18,765 nt of DNA from a bacterium (GTDB taxonomy: Bacteria > B130-G9). Positions within the stretch are counted from its first letter, which is position 1. Each line of letters begins with the position of its first letter. The notes beneath the pieces are model-generated. The model did no database searches. It saw only the letters and a program-made list of their open reading frames with translations, and was not told the origin of the DNA. This document shows, piece by piece, positions 7,681 to 14,791 of this stretch. The stretch spans positions 1-18,765 of the forward strand of contig JAGHCW010000174.1 in NCBI GenBank assembly GCA_021160245.1, written 5' to 3'. Both the position numbers and the translations under genes were made by a program.

Positions 7681-8438
7681 GGCTTAAGCTGCATTTTGCC
7701 CTCACCGATGGCCCGGGGATGACGATTCCGGTCAACCACAACACATGGCTCGTCTCCGCCATCTATCGCTGGCTGGCTCTCTCGTCCCCAAGATTCGCCG
7801 ACTTCATACATAATGAGGGCTATAGATTGAATGGAAAGCCCTACAAGCTCTTCTGTTTCTCAAGACTCTGCGTTAAGAACAGGAACGTTCGGGGCGACAG
7901 GCTCAAGAGCGATTCCGGCACTTTCTCGTGGTTCATCGCCTCGCCCAAAGACGATTTCATCAACCACTTGCTCACTGGTCTGAATAAGGACCCGAGCATG
8001 ATGATCGACGATGTCCGCGCAACGGCAGAGTCCGTCGAGACATCTCCTCTCCCGGAGCTTCTGCCGCCAGTGAAATTCGTCTGCCTTTCCCCTATTACAG
8101 CCTCAGTTTGGGACGCCGAATCGCGTCGGAATCCAACCAGATATCTGGACCCCGGCGAGGAGTTCACAGCGGCCGTTAAGCTGAATCTCACGAGGAAATT
8201 TCGCCTTGTCCACGAGACGCAGCTTGAAGACGATAGGTTGACGATGACGTTCGACCAGGGTTACATGCGGCGTATAGGGCGGATTACAAAGCTCATTGAC
8301 TTTAAGGGGATCAAAGTCAGGGGCATTCTATGCCCATTTGTTGCGGATGGCAGTTCTGACTTGATACGCATCGGATATGAGTGCGGTTTTGGCGAGAAGA
8401 ATTCTATTGGCTTTGGCATGGTTGAGGCGCGGTCGTGA
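7677..8438 (+). CDS. cas6: Cas6 CRISPR RNA endoribonuclease, orphan
   Basis: This 253-residue protein matches the length and layout of the Cas6 family, which cuts CRISPR precursor RNA within the repeat to give mature crRNAs. The strongest signal is the C-terminal glycine-rich signature IGYECGFGEKNSIGFGMVE (about 232-250), nearly identical in pattern to archaeal Cas6. The N-terminal ferredoxin-like fold has VNHNTWLVSAIYRWL. Compared from memory with Pyrococcus Cas6 (Tyr31, His46, Lys52), the likely catalytic triad is Tyr30, His45 (FIHNEG) and Lys57 (PYKLFCFS), so it looks active. The start is GTG 7677, overlapping the MCE stop as GTGA; the stop overlaps the ABC gene start. There is no CRISPR array or other cas gene in the window, so it would have to act on distant arrays or on another RNA. 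Confidence 0.93.
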   Translation: MRLKLHFALTDGPGMTIPVNHNTWLVSAIYRWLALSSPRFADFIHNEGYRLNGKPYKLFCFSRLCVKNRNVRGDRLKSDSGTFSWFIASPKDDFINHLLTGLNKDPSMMIDDVRATAESVETSPLPELLPPVKFVCLSPITASVWDAESRRNPTRYLDPGEEFTAAVKLNLTRKFRLVHETQLEDDRLTMTFDQGYMRRIGRITKLIDFKGIKVRGILCPFVADGSSDLIRIGYECGFGEKNSIGFGMVEARS

Positions 8439-9190
8439 TGAAACCGTCGGATGCTGTCATCTGTGTCAGAGGGCTTGAGAAATGGTATGGAGATGCCCAG
8501 GTACTCTCGGATATCTCTTTTGATGTTGGCTACGGGCAGATTGTCGGGCTCTTAGGGCCAAATGGTTCCGGTAAGAGCACGGCATTCCGCATCATCGCCG
8601 GGCTGCTTCCCTTTAATCGCGGTCGGGTGACATTAGGGGGATTCGATGTACGAGCCAATCGGACCGAGGCCGTTCGCCGGATGGGCTATATGCCAGAGAA
8701 TCCGCCGTTCTATCCTGAGCTGAGCGTTCGGGGGCATTTACGGTTTTGGGCTGGTCTCCGGGACCTTCGGGGCAGAGAGCTCATAAGATGCGTTGAGGAC
8801 ACGATGCGGGCCACAGGGCTTCGTGATAAAGAAGACATGGCAGCGCGAAAGCTCTCCAAGGGCTATCGACAGCGGCTTGGTCTCGCGCAGGCCATTCTGC
8901 ATGACCCCTCCGTTCTCATACTGGATGAGCCCACGGCCGGCCTCGACCCCGATCACGCCGTCGAGACTCGAGAGCTAATCAAATCTCTCGGCCAATCCAA
9001 GACGTTGCTTGTATCGACTCATATCCTGCCGGACGTCGCGAGAATGTGCGATAGGGTCGTGATCATCAACGAGGGTCGCATCGTGGCGGAAGACGTCATA
9101 TCAGACAGCATCGATTCACTTGAAAGGCTCTATCTTGACGCTGTTCATGGGGAGCAGGCCATTCGGCAACGAGGCAACTCAGACGAATAA
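8438..9190 (+). CDS. ABC transporter ATP-binding protein, ABC-2/GldA-like
   Basis: This 250-residue nucleotide-binding domain has Walker A GPNGSGKST (40-48), a signature motif LSKGY instead of LSGGQ (139-143), Walker B LILDEP (160-165), a D-loop GLD and an H-loop His195 in STH. The Q-loop region reads GYMPENPPFYPELSV, as in ATPases that pair with ABC-2 permeases (GldA/CcmA-like exporters) rather than MlaF. ATG 8438 shares its A with the Cas6 stop (TGATG); GTG 8435 is an alternative. No permease follows: the next gene is convergent and overlaps the 3' end by 12 nt. The permease must be elsewhere, or the protein acts differently. Co-transcription with the MCE gene suggests, but does not prove, a lipid-transport link. 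Confidence 0.92.
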   Translation: MKPSDAVICVRGLEKWYGDAQVLSDISFDVGYGQIVGLLGPNGSGKSTAFRIIAGLLPFNRGRVTLGGFDVRANRTEAVRRMGYMPENPPFYPELSVRGHLRFWAGLRDLRGRELIRCVEDTMRATGLRDKEDMAARKLSKGYRQRLGLAQAILHDPSVLILDEPTAGLDPDHAVETRELIKSLGQSKTLLVSTHILPDVARMCDRVVIINEGRIVAEDVISDSIDSLERLYLDAVHGEQAIRQRGNSDE

Positions 9191-10282
9191 GAGTTTCAGG
9201 ACGGCGGCCGCCACAGTTTGCGGCGATATGTTTCTAATGCAGGCCATGCTATCGCATTCACGCTTGTAACAAGGTCCACAAGCCATCGAATGCTGGATAG
9301 TAATCGACCGATTGCCGAACGCGCCGTTGCGAGCGGGGTCCGACGGCCCGAACAGCTCCACAGTCGGCCTGTGAAGCGCTGCTGCAATATGGAGAATGGC
9401 CGTGTCGCCAGAGACCACGAGGTCGCATCGGTCAAGCATAGCGCACAGCATCGGGATGTCCGACCGAGGCGCCATGAAGACTCGATTATCATTGCCCTTG
9501 AGATACGAAAGCACCTCGCGCGCGTGCGGCTCCTCGCCCGGGCCATGAAGCAGCATGAAATAGGGCTGTCTCGGCAAGTCGGTATCCAGAAGAATGCGGA
9601 GCATCTTGGCAAAGTTCCTGGTGCTCCACTGTTTGGTTATCCAGCCTGCACACGGGTTCACGGCAACTAGAACGTCTTGCTCGCCGACGCCTTTTACCAT
9701 GAGGAAATCCGCAAATCTAAGTCTGCAATCTGCGCTGACGTAAATGTCCGAATCGACGCCGTCGCACCAGTTCAGATCGTCCTTCGGCTTTACTCTGCCA
9801 AACTCCTCACCAACCGCCCAGACGACAGCACAGAGCTTCTCAATGATATGTGTTGCGTCCAGAACGTGCCAGCACTTGTAGTTCGTGGAGAGGGCATTCA
9901 AGACCTCACGACACTCCCTCGCAGGAAAGCCAAACCGGCAGCTCGCCTTCGATACCCATGCGAAGGCGCCGCTCTTGATGAGCCCCTGAAGGTCGATCGT
10001 CGCGTCATAGCGAGATTTCTTGAGGCCCGACGCCATGCGGCAAGTATCCGAGGCAACGGCTATCGGGCTGCGCAGAACCTCTCCTCGCCAGAGCTTCGTA
10101 TCCACCTCGATAATCGATGATAGGTTCGGGTTGCCGTAGAGTATCGGGGCCGATTTGGGTTCGATCAGCCAGTCTATAACCGCATCCGGGAAGAGTCGCC
10201 TCATAAGCGACGCCGCAGGCAGCGCGTGGACAACGTCCCCAATCGAACCCAGCTTTATTATCAGCAGTTTCTCAGCACTCAT
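9179..10282 (-). CDS. Glycosyltransferase family 9, heptosyltransferase I-like
   Basis: This 367-residue GT9 enzyme should transfer heptose, or a similar sugar, from an ADP-linked donor onto the lipopolysaccharide core. It opens with LLIIKLGSIGDVVHALPA, the family N-terminal motif. In the donor-binding half it has NPCAGWITKQWSTRNFAKM, LLHGPGEEPHAREV and SGDTAILHIAAALHRPTVELFGPSDPARNG. A cysteine-rich tail, CGPCYKRECDSMAC, is common in family members. ATG 10282 places the motif where the family expects it; a TTG at 10312 would add ten residues and is not favoured, though neither start has a clear ribosome binding site. It resembles WaaC more than WaaF, but no other core-LPS gene is adjacent. 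Its 3' end overlaps the convergent ABC gene by 12 nt. Confidence 0.9.
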   Translation of the reverse strand: MSAEKLLIIKLGSIGDVVHALPAASLMRRLFPDAVIDWLIEPKSAPILYGNPNLSSIIEVDTKLWRGEVLRSPIAVASDTCRMASGLKKSRYDATIDLQGLIKSGAFAWVSKASCRFGFPARECREVLNALSTNYKCWHVLDATHIIEKLCAVVWAVGEEFGRVKPKDDLNWCDGVDSDIYVSADCRLRFADFLMVKGVGEQDVLVAVNPCAGWITKQWSTRNFAKMLRILLDTDLPRQPYFMLLHGPGEEPHAREVLSYLKGNDNRVFMAPRSDIPMLCAMLDRCDLVVSGDTAILHIAAALHRPTVELFGPSDPARNGAFGNRSITIQHSMACGPCYKRECDSMACIRNISPQTVAAAVLKLLFV

Positions 10283-10590
10283 CAGGAGTGCATAATACTG
10301 CACATATCCCAAACGTCAAAACAGACGGCCAATCCGCCTTCGCACAAAGCTACAGCGGACAAGCCCGCTAACCGGGCAGCAGAGTGAGCGCCCTCTGCAA
10401 GCAGCTTGACACCCCGGGCGGAATTGGCCATATTTTAGGGCGCTTCGTGTACTAGCCGCTTCAGGTGCAATTGCCTGACGTGTTCCCCAAGAGAAAAGCA
10501 CAAGAGGTAAAAAGACGAGCTCGCCGCTCTATGCGCTATGTAGGGGCGCATCGGCTAGTATCTAAAAGAAAACTGTCAAAAGAGGTATAA
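10283..10590. promoter_or_regulatory. Divergent intergenic region with inverted repeats and a plus-strand promoter candidate
   Basis: This 308-base gap separates the divergent GT9 and methyltransferase genes and holds no credible coding region. TTGACA at 10406-10411, 17 nt before CATATT (10429-10434), is a plausible promoter toward the methyltransferase. Several inverted repeats are seen: GGCCAATCCGCC (10327-10338) pairs with GGCGGAATTGGCC (10417-10429) apart from one bulged base; GCCCG...CGGGC lies around 10371-10385; and GCAGAG...CTCTGC lies around 10379-10398. AGAGG (10581-10585) is the methyltransferase ribosome binding site. Confidence 0.45.
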
Positions 10591-12048
10591 ATGGCAGACC
10601 GAACTCCCATGAAGCCGCCGGAAAGCGCGATAAAGGCGTACTTCACGCCTCATTCAATCGCGGACTTCATGGCAGAGAATAGCCAGGTGCGCAAGGACGC
10701 CAAGATAATCGATCCCGCCGCTGGCGAAGGCGTCTTTGTTGAGACACTTCTCTCTCGTGGCTACCGAAAGGTGTGGGCAATTGAGCTGGAGAATGAATGC
10801 TACAAGAAGCTCAAGGAACGTTTGAAGTCCCGGAATGGATTCCGCCTCCTTGCCGGTGACGCATTGGACCCCAAGACGCTCGGCGCGTGGTCAACGGGTT
10901 CATTCGATGTTGTAGTTGGGAACCCTCCTTTCTCGCATCAACGAGGCCGGATAGAAGATCCTGAGATACTAAAGCATTACGAGCTCGGTCGCCCGAAACA
11001 GGCGGTCGAGATACTCTTTCTGGAGAGGTTCATTCAGCTGGCGCGGCCGACTGGCTTGGTCAGGATTATTCTCCCGATGAACATCCTCGCGAACACAAAT
11101 CTTCAGTATGTGCGCGATTTCATTTTGAAGAATCTCTGGGTTGAGGCGGTGATCAGTCTGCCTCGTCACACTTTTGGGGGCACGTCAGCAAAGACAGCGG
11201 TTCTATTTGGTCAGAAGAAGGGCAAGCATTGGAAGCTTGGCGGGGGATTCTGGAGCCAGAATGGAGTTCGTGTAATCCGACTGCCGGATCTTGATTCAAT
11301 CGAGGGATTAAAAGACCTTTCAATGGGTGAGCATAAGACTGGATTGACTGTCATGATGGGCCAGATGAAGAAGAGAATGGACCCTGACTATCACTTCGCC
11401 AACAGAGAAATTAGTGAGATGCTGCGCGGCTCAAAGGTCCCATTTCAGCCTCTTTCGGCGCTTGTCGATGTGAGGACGGGCTTCGCCAAGTACGGCGATG
11501 ACGCCTCGAAGATCCTCACGACTCAGCCCAGAGGCAAGAAAGATCGATATATTCGATTGCTAAAGGCAAAGAATCTCTCAATCTATGGATTCGACTTCCG
11601 CAAGCACAAGTTCTTCTTGCGACGAGACCAGGACATTTTCAGGTCGTGGGCATGTGTTGATGTCGGCGATGTCATGGTCGTGCGAGTGGGCGCGGGGTGC
11701 GTCGGTCGCGCGGTGGCCGTCATCGATGAAAAGCAAGCCGGTCAGGCCGACGACTGGATACTAATCGTCAAGCCCAAGAGGATCAACCCGTCCTTCTTGG
11801 CCTTCTATCTAAACAGCTCGATCGGCAGGGCATTTGTGATGAGAGAGGCGCAGGGAACCGGGGCGCTAAGCATCAGCAAAGGCAAGCTTCTCAACGTAAA
11901 AGCGCCGATGCTCCCGGAGCAGGCTCAAGCTCGATTTGAGACTGAGTTGCGCGAGATGTACGGCGCATTTGACCGAGGCGCCAAGAATCGGGCGGAGAGC
12001 ATCTTCAAGTCTCTTGAGGAGGAGTTAAGTCGACTCGTCCTGCGTTGA
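10591..12048 (+). CDS. Orphan N6-adenine DNA methyltransferase fused to a target-recognition domain
   Basis: The 485-residue protein joins a gamma-type methyltransferase domain to a type I-like specificity domain. Motif X is YFTP (17-20), motif I is DPAAGEGVF (41-49), the acidic AIELE lies at 63-67, and catalytic motif IV is NPPF (111-114), which predicts N6-adenine methylation. From about residue 285, FQPLSALVDVRTGFAKYGD... and VGDVMVVRVGAGCVGRAVAVIDE resemble an HsdS-type target-recognition domain. LLNVKAPMLPEQAQARF and a C-terminal helix match the usual TRD ending. The layout is like a type IIG or BREX/PglX-style enzyme without a nuclease domain. No endonuclease or hsdR is nearby, so it may be a solitary epigenetic methylase or a phage-defence remnant. 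AGAGG gives a good ribosome binding site 5 nt before ATG. Confidence 0.9.
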   Translation: MADRTPMKPPESAIKAYFTPHSIADFMAENSQVRKDAKIIDPAAGEGVFVETLLSRGYRKVWAIELENECYKKLKERLKSRNGFRLLAGDALDPKTLGAWSTGSFDVVVGNPPFSHQRGRIEDPEILKHYELGRPKQAVEILFLERFIQLARPTGLVRIILPMNILANTNLQYVRDFILKNLWVEAVISLPRHTFGGTSAKTAVLFGQKKGKHWKLGGGFWSQNGVRVIRLPDLDSIEGLKDLSMGEHKTGLTVMMGQMKKRMDPDYHFANREISEMLRGSKVPFQPLSALVDVRTGFAKYGDDASKILTTQPRGKKDRYIRLLKAKNLSIYGFDFRKHKFFLRRDQDIFRSWACVDVGDVMVVRVGAGCVGRAVAVIDEKQAGQADDWILIVKPKRINPSFLAFYLNSSIGRAFVMREAQGTGALSISKGKLLNVKAPMLPEQAQARFETELREMYGAFDRGAKNRAESIFKSLEEELSRLVLR

Positions 12049-12152
12049 ACCTTAGGCTCAATTTTGCTCTGTATGCTGCCAGATGTCGTCAATGCAACCT
12101 TGCTGCGCACTGCGCGCTTTCCATCGTATTTATGTCAAGAATGCCCGCTAGG

Positions 12153-12180
12153 TTGACATCCATTGCCGCTTCAGTAATCT
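12153..12180 (+). promoter_or_regulatory. Predicted promoter upstream of the GT26 fusion gene
   Basis: A perfect -35 hexamer TTGACA (12153-12158) is followed, after 16 nt, by TAATCT (12175-12180), a weak -10 (3/6). A strong ribosome binding site AAAGGAGG (12191-12198) follows. The -10 is the weak part of this call. Confidence 0.35.
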
Positions 12181-12208
12181 AACCTGAACCAAAGGAGGAC
12201 TTCTTGCA

Positions 12209-13306
12209 TTGCGCAAGACCACAACGGTTCTTGGCATATCAATAGACTTTCTGACGCTTGATGGGCTGCTCGAGGCGTTTGAGCGTTTCGTGGACGAGGG
12301 GATACCCCGCCAGGTAGCCTATATCAACGTTGATTGCGTGAACCAGTACTACCGCAACTCGGGCTATAAAGAGATCATTGATGGCGCCGATCTTGTGTAC
12401 GCTGACGGGATGGGCGTTGTGTGGGCCTCAAAGCTCTTTGGGGAAGGCCTTCCGGAGAGGCTGACGGCTGCCGATTTCTTCGACAGCGTCTGCGAGCTCT
12501 GTGAACGCAAAGAGCTCTCGTTGTTCTTTCTCGGCTCAGAGCCGGGAGTTGCGGAGCTTGCTGCAAAGAAGCTCAAAGAGAGATTCCCGAAGCTAAAGAT
12601 CGCTGGCGCGGAGAGCGGATTCTTTGGGCCTGATGAAGAGGAGTCGCTTGCTGAGCGGATTGAATCCGCCTCGCCCGACCTGCTCATCGTGGGAATGAGC
12701 GTGCCGAGGCAGGAGTTCTGGATTCGGAGGCACGTTCAGCAGCTCAACGTGCCTGTCTGCTGGGGAGTTGGTGCACTTCTCGAATACGTTTCGGGCGCGA
12801 CCAGACGAGCGCCGAAGTGGATGTGTAGCTGCGGCCTCGAGTGGTCGTATCGGCTAATTTTAGAACCCGCGCGGCTGTGGCGTCGCTACCTTGTGGGGAA
12901 CGTCAAATTCGCGCTGCGCGTATTCCTGCTCGTCATCACGGACATCGTCGCCTTCTCGCTCTCATGGATGGGCGCCTACTTCATAAGGGCGGGCCTGACG
13001 GGTCTATTTAACGTGCCGATCAACCCCGTGCGGGGTTACGTCATCGCTCTGCCGCTTATGGTCTTTTTGTGGATAATGACTTGTCTTTTCTTTGGACTCT
13101 ATCGCAAGCCGACTGAGACGACGCGCTTTGGCGAGTTCGTCTCGATATTCAAAGTCTCGATCCTCGCCTCGCTCATCGTGATGGCCACGTCATTCATCTT
13201 CAAGGGCTTCGACTTTGGCCGCGCGGTGGTTCTCATCTCCGTCTTCCTGAACTTCATCGCCCTGACAACCTCGAGGCTCGTGGCGAGGCGCATTGGGGAG
13301 AAGTGA
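12209..13306 (+). CDS. WecG/TagA/CpsF (GT26) glycosyltransferase fused to a polyprenyl-phosphate transferase-like membrane domain
   Basis: This is a 365-residue two-part protein. Residues about 8-231 are a GT26 enzyme: LVYADGMGVVWASKLFG contains the presumed catalytic Asp66, with PERLTAADFF (82-91), LFFLGSEPG, VGMSVPRQEFWI (161-172), WGVGALLEYVSGATRRAPKW and a GLEWSYRL...RRYLVGN ending. GT26 enzymes add ManNAc-type sugars to undecaprenyl-linked intermediates of surface polymers. Residues about 233-360 contain four predicted membrane helices with FFGLYRK and a final SRLVARR, resembling the N-terminal membrane part of WbaP/WcaJ-type glycosylphosphotransferases or CapD-like epimerases, but without their catalytic domain. 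It stops cleanly at 13306. The start is TTG 12209, about 10 nt after AAAGGAGG. The membrane part may simply anchor the GT. Confidence 0.88.
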   Translation: MRKTTTVLGISIDFLTLDGLLEAFERFVDEGIPRQVAYINVDCVNQYYRNSGYKEIIDGADLVYADGMGVVWASKLFGEGLPERLTAADFFDSVCELCERKELSLFFLGSEPGVAELAAKKLKERFPKLKIAGAESGFFGPDEEESLAERIESASPDLLIVGMSVPRQEFWIRRHVQQLNVPVCWGVGALLEYVSGATRRAPKWMCSCGLEWSYRLILEPARLWRRYLVGNVKFALRVFLLVITDIVAFSLSWMGAYFIRAGLTGLFNVPINPVRGYVIALPLMVFLWIMTCLFFGLYRKPTETTRFGEFVSIFKVSILASLIVMATSFIFKGFDFGRAVVLISVFLNFIALTTSRLVARRIGEK

Positions 13307-13387
13307 GGGCCAAATGGCCGAATCTCATCAACCTGCGATCGGAAATCATTTCTTAGTAAGGCTGAATGAAAGGAGATAGTCGCCGGG

Positions 13388-13624
13388 CTAATTCCTGCCA
13401 AGCAGTTGAATCAGATCTTGCTTGGTGAGCCCTGTCTGCCTGATGATATCGGACAGAGTTCCCTTGGCCAGTTCCTTGTGCAGAGGCACTACTGTTCGGC
13501 GCATTCCGTCAGGGGTCATGCCCCTAAGTGAAACATGACTGCCCTTTTGGTGAACCACTTCAAAGCCCACTTTTATCAGAGCTTGAATGAGTTTTTTGCC
13601 GGATACGACGGGCGGTCTCGCCAC
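13388..13624 (-). CDS. hicA: HicA-family mRNA interferase toxin
   Basis: This is a HicA/YcfA-type toxin, 78 residues from GTG 13624. It folds as a double-stranded-RNA-binding-like domain, with catalytic His30 in VVHQKGSHVSLRG and the family ending VVPLHKELAKGTLSDIIRQTGLT. HicA toxins cut mRNA and tmRNA independently of translation and are neutralised by HicB. The gene follows hicB; GTG 13624 shares a base with its TAG stop (TAGTG), which suggests coupling. An earlier TTG at 13648 would add eight residues and overlap hicB by 25 nt. The gene looks intact and is the only toxin in this stretch that does. Confidence 0.93.
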   Translation of the reverse strand: MARPPVVSGKKLIQALIKVGFEVVHQKGSHVSLRGMTPDGMRRTVVPLHKELAKGTLSDIIRQTGLTKQDLIQLLGRN

Positions 13625-13833
13625 TACCGCACTTCTACCGTTGTCCAAAGCGGTTTGACTGGCGACTCGGGCAAATCATCGAGACCAAAGCTCTCAATGT
13701 AGCACTCAATTGCCTCTTTGATATTCGCAAGAGCCTCCGGAAGCGTCTCGCCCTGACTAGTAACGTCAAGCTCTGCACAGCGAGCAACAAAGAACTTGCC
13801 CTCAGGAACCACCGAAACAGCGAAACTACGCAT
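13624..13833 (-). CDS. hicB: HicB-family antitoxin, short form
   Basis: This 69-residue protein shows the HicB partial RNase H fold: SFAVSVVPEGKFFVARCAELDVTSQGETLPEALANIKEAIECYIE. It should bind and mask HicA. It ends soon after this fold (LWTTVEVR) and has no C-terminal helix-turn-helix or ribbon-helix-helix, so it may not bind DNA on its own. GAGAGGG four bases before ATG is a good ribosome binding site. The antitoxin is encoded first, hicB then hicA; many loci have the reverse order. Confidence 0.93.
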   Translation of the reverse strand: MRSFAVSVVPEGKFFVARCAELDVTSQGETLPEALANIKEAIECYIESFGLDDLPESPVKPLWTTVEVR

Positions 13834-13876
13834 GGCGCCCTCTCAATTGTGGCGGTCTAACAGCTCAGTCTGTATA

Positions 13877-13892
13877 GGGATTCGAATTTCCC
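13877..13892. repeat. Bulged palindrome GGGATTCGAATTTCCC in the hicB leader
   Basis: The core ATTCGAAT (13880-13887) is a perfect palindrome flanked by GGG and, after two extra Ts, CCC. It lies a few bases downstream of the predicted transcription start, where an operator would fit. The local HicB has no visible DNA-binding domain, so any regulator is unknown. Confidence 0.3.
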
Positions 13893-13903
13893 AACCAAGA
13901 GCT

Positions 13904-13932
13904 ATAATGCCAAATGGGCGTCGATCTGTCAA
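13904..13932 (-). promoter_or_regulatory. Predicted promoter for hicB-hicA
   Basis: On the minus strand TTGACA (13932-13927) is followed, after exactly 17 nt, by CATTAT (13909-13904), a 4/6 match. The -35 overlaps the stop of the HEAT fragment gene upstream. The predicted leader to ATG 13833 is about 64 nt. Confidence 0.5.
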
Positions 13933-14321
13933 CGGAGGACAATCTCCCTCAGTTTGTCGGGATTGACACTGTATAGCGCTCGATATGCTTGCCGCCTGAC
14001 GTAGAGATTCCTGTCATTCGCAAGCTTGACTAATAGCTGTTCCCTGTCCTCTATCGGGACGTCTTTGAGCCCCATTGCGACGGCGATCCTGGGGCCACGG
14101 TCACGGTCAGTTGCCGCAAGTGAAAGCAGTTGCTTTAGCTCCTCTCTGCTGAACAGCTGTTCATTCAAAGCCCTAACACCCTCTGCTCTGGCTTTCGGAT
14201 CAAGATCAGCAAGCATTGAAAAGACAGCCTTTCTGGCCTCGATCGGTCGAGTTGCTCCGAGGGAGAGAATGGCCATCCTTATTCCGGATGGGGGCATGTC
14301 GCGACAGTTCTTCAAGGTCAT
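13929..14321 (-). pseudogene. HEAT-repeat protein fragment, truncated paralogue of the 16258-17682 protein
   Basis: The 130-residue frame encodes about three HEAT repeats and ends in LYVRRQAYRALYSVNPDKLREIVLR, matching the end of the full-length HEAT protein at 16258-17682 (WVRREAYKALFEANPDSLRRLVLQ). It lacks the signal peptide and the first two thirds. An in-frame TGA lies directly before ATG 14321 and no ribosome binding site is seen. The first nine or so residues come from the opposite strand of RhuM homology, so the gene was cut at about 14290-14300. It is probably a non-functional remnant, although the frame is intact and it could be expressed. Confidence 0.7.
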
Positions 14322-14791
14322 TCAGAACAAGATGCACTGGGCGGCACATGGTCACACGGCCGCGGAGATTATTAGCGTAAGGGCTGACGCCTCGCAACCC
14401 CAAATGGGCTTGACCTCATGGAAGGGAAACAAGCCGACCCTTGCTGATATTCAAATCGCCAAGAACTACCTGAGCCCCGAGGAATTGGACGTCCTGAACA
14501 AAATTGTCTCGATGTATCTGGACTTTGCGGAACTGCAAGCGCTGCAGCAAAAGCCCATATCCATGAGTGATTGGGTCGTCAAACTGGATGATTTTCTGCG
14601 TATCAGCGAGAGGGACATTCTGATGCACTTGGGGCACGGTGAGCCACGATGAGGCGCTGAAAAAGGCCAGAGAAGAGTATGACGTATATCGGAAGGGATT
14701 GTTGAAAGAGCCTTCCGCCGTAGAGCAGCACTTTGCAGAAGCTGTGAAAGAGGCGAAGTGGCTTGAGAGAAGTAAGAAGGATGAAGGATGA
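14296..14791 (+). pseudogene. RhuM-family protein fragment: truncated and frameshifted
   Basis: From about 14299 the plus strand encodes the C-terminal third of a RhuM-family ('virulence protein') polypeptide: RQFFKVIQNKMHWAAHGHTAAEII, then RADASQPQMGLTSWKGNKP, AKNYLSPEELDVLNKIVSMYLDFAE and KLDDFLRISERDILMHLG. The frame then stops at 14652. The usual basic, helical tail continues one frame over (14639-14791, VSHDEALKKAREEYDVYRK...), so one net extra base near 14639 broke it. The N-terminal two thirds are missing and replaced by the antisense of a HEAT gene. RhuM proteins are widespread in accessory regions; their function is poorly known. Confidence 0.85.

Noticed and set aside
10283-10312. 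TTG 10312 as the start of the GT9 gene
   Set aside because: It adds ten residues before the conserved N-terminal motif, which normally begins a few residues after the start; ATG 10282 fits the family better.
10366-10400. Integron attC-like site suggested by CTAAC within a hairpin
   Set aside because: No matching GTTRRRY partner and no second paired box were found.
10316-10501. 61-codon minus-strand frame between GT9 and methyltransferase
   Set aside because: No ribosome binding site or family resemblance; it falls over the hairpin-rich intergenic region.
12105-12120. GCGC-ACT-GCGC hairpin after the methyltransferase as a terminator
   Set aside because: The stem is only four pairs and only three Ts follow.
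13308-13319. GGCC-AAAT-GGCC hairpin between the GT26 fusion and hicA
   Set aside because: Four-pair stem without a T-run on either strand; too weak to call a terminator.
13903-13908. Perfect plus-strand TATAAT
   Set aside because: No suitable -35 lies 16-18 nt upstream and no intact plus-strand gene follows; the minus-strand hicBA promoter fits better.
14026-14295. N-terminal part of the 208-codon plus-strand frame ending at 14652
   Set aside because: Serine-rich antisense of the HEAT fragment; only the part after about 14296 matches RhuM.
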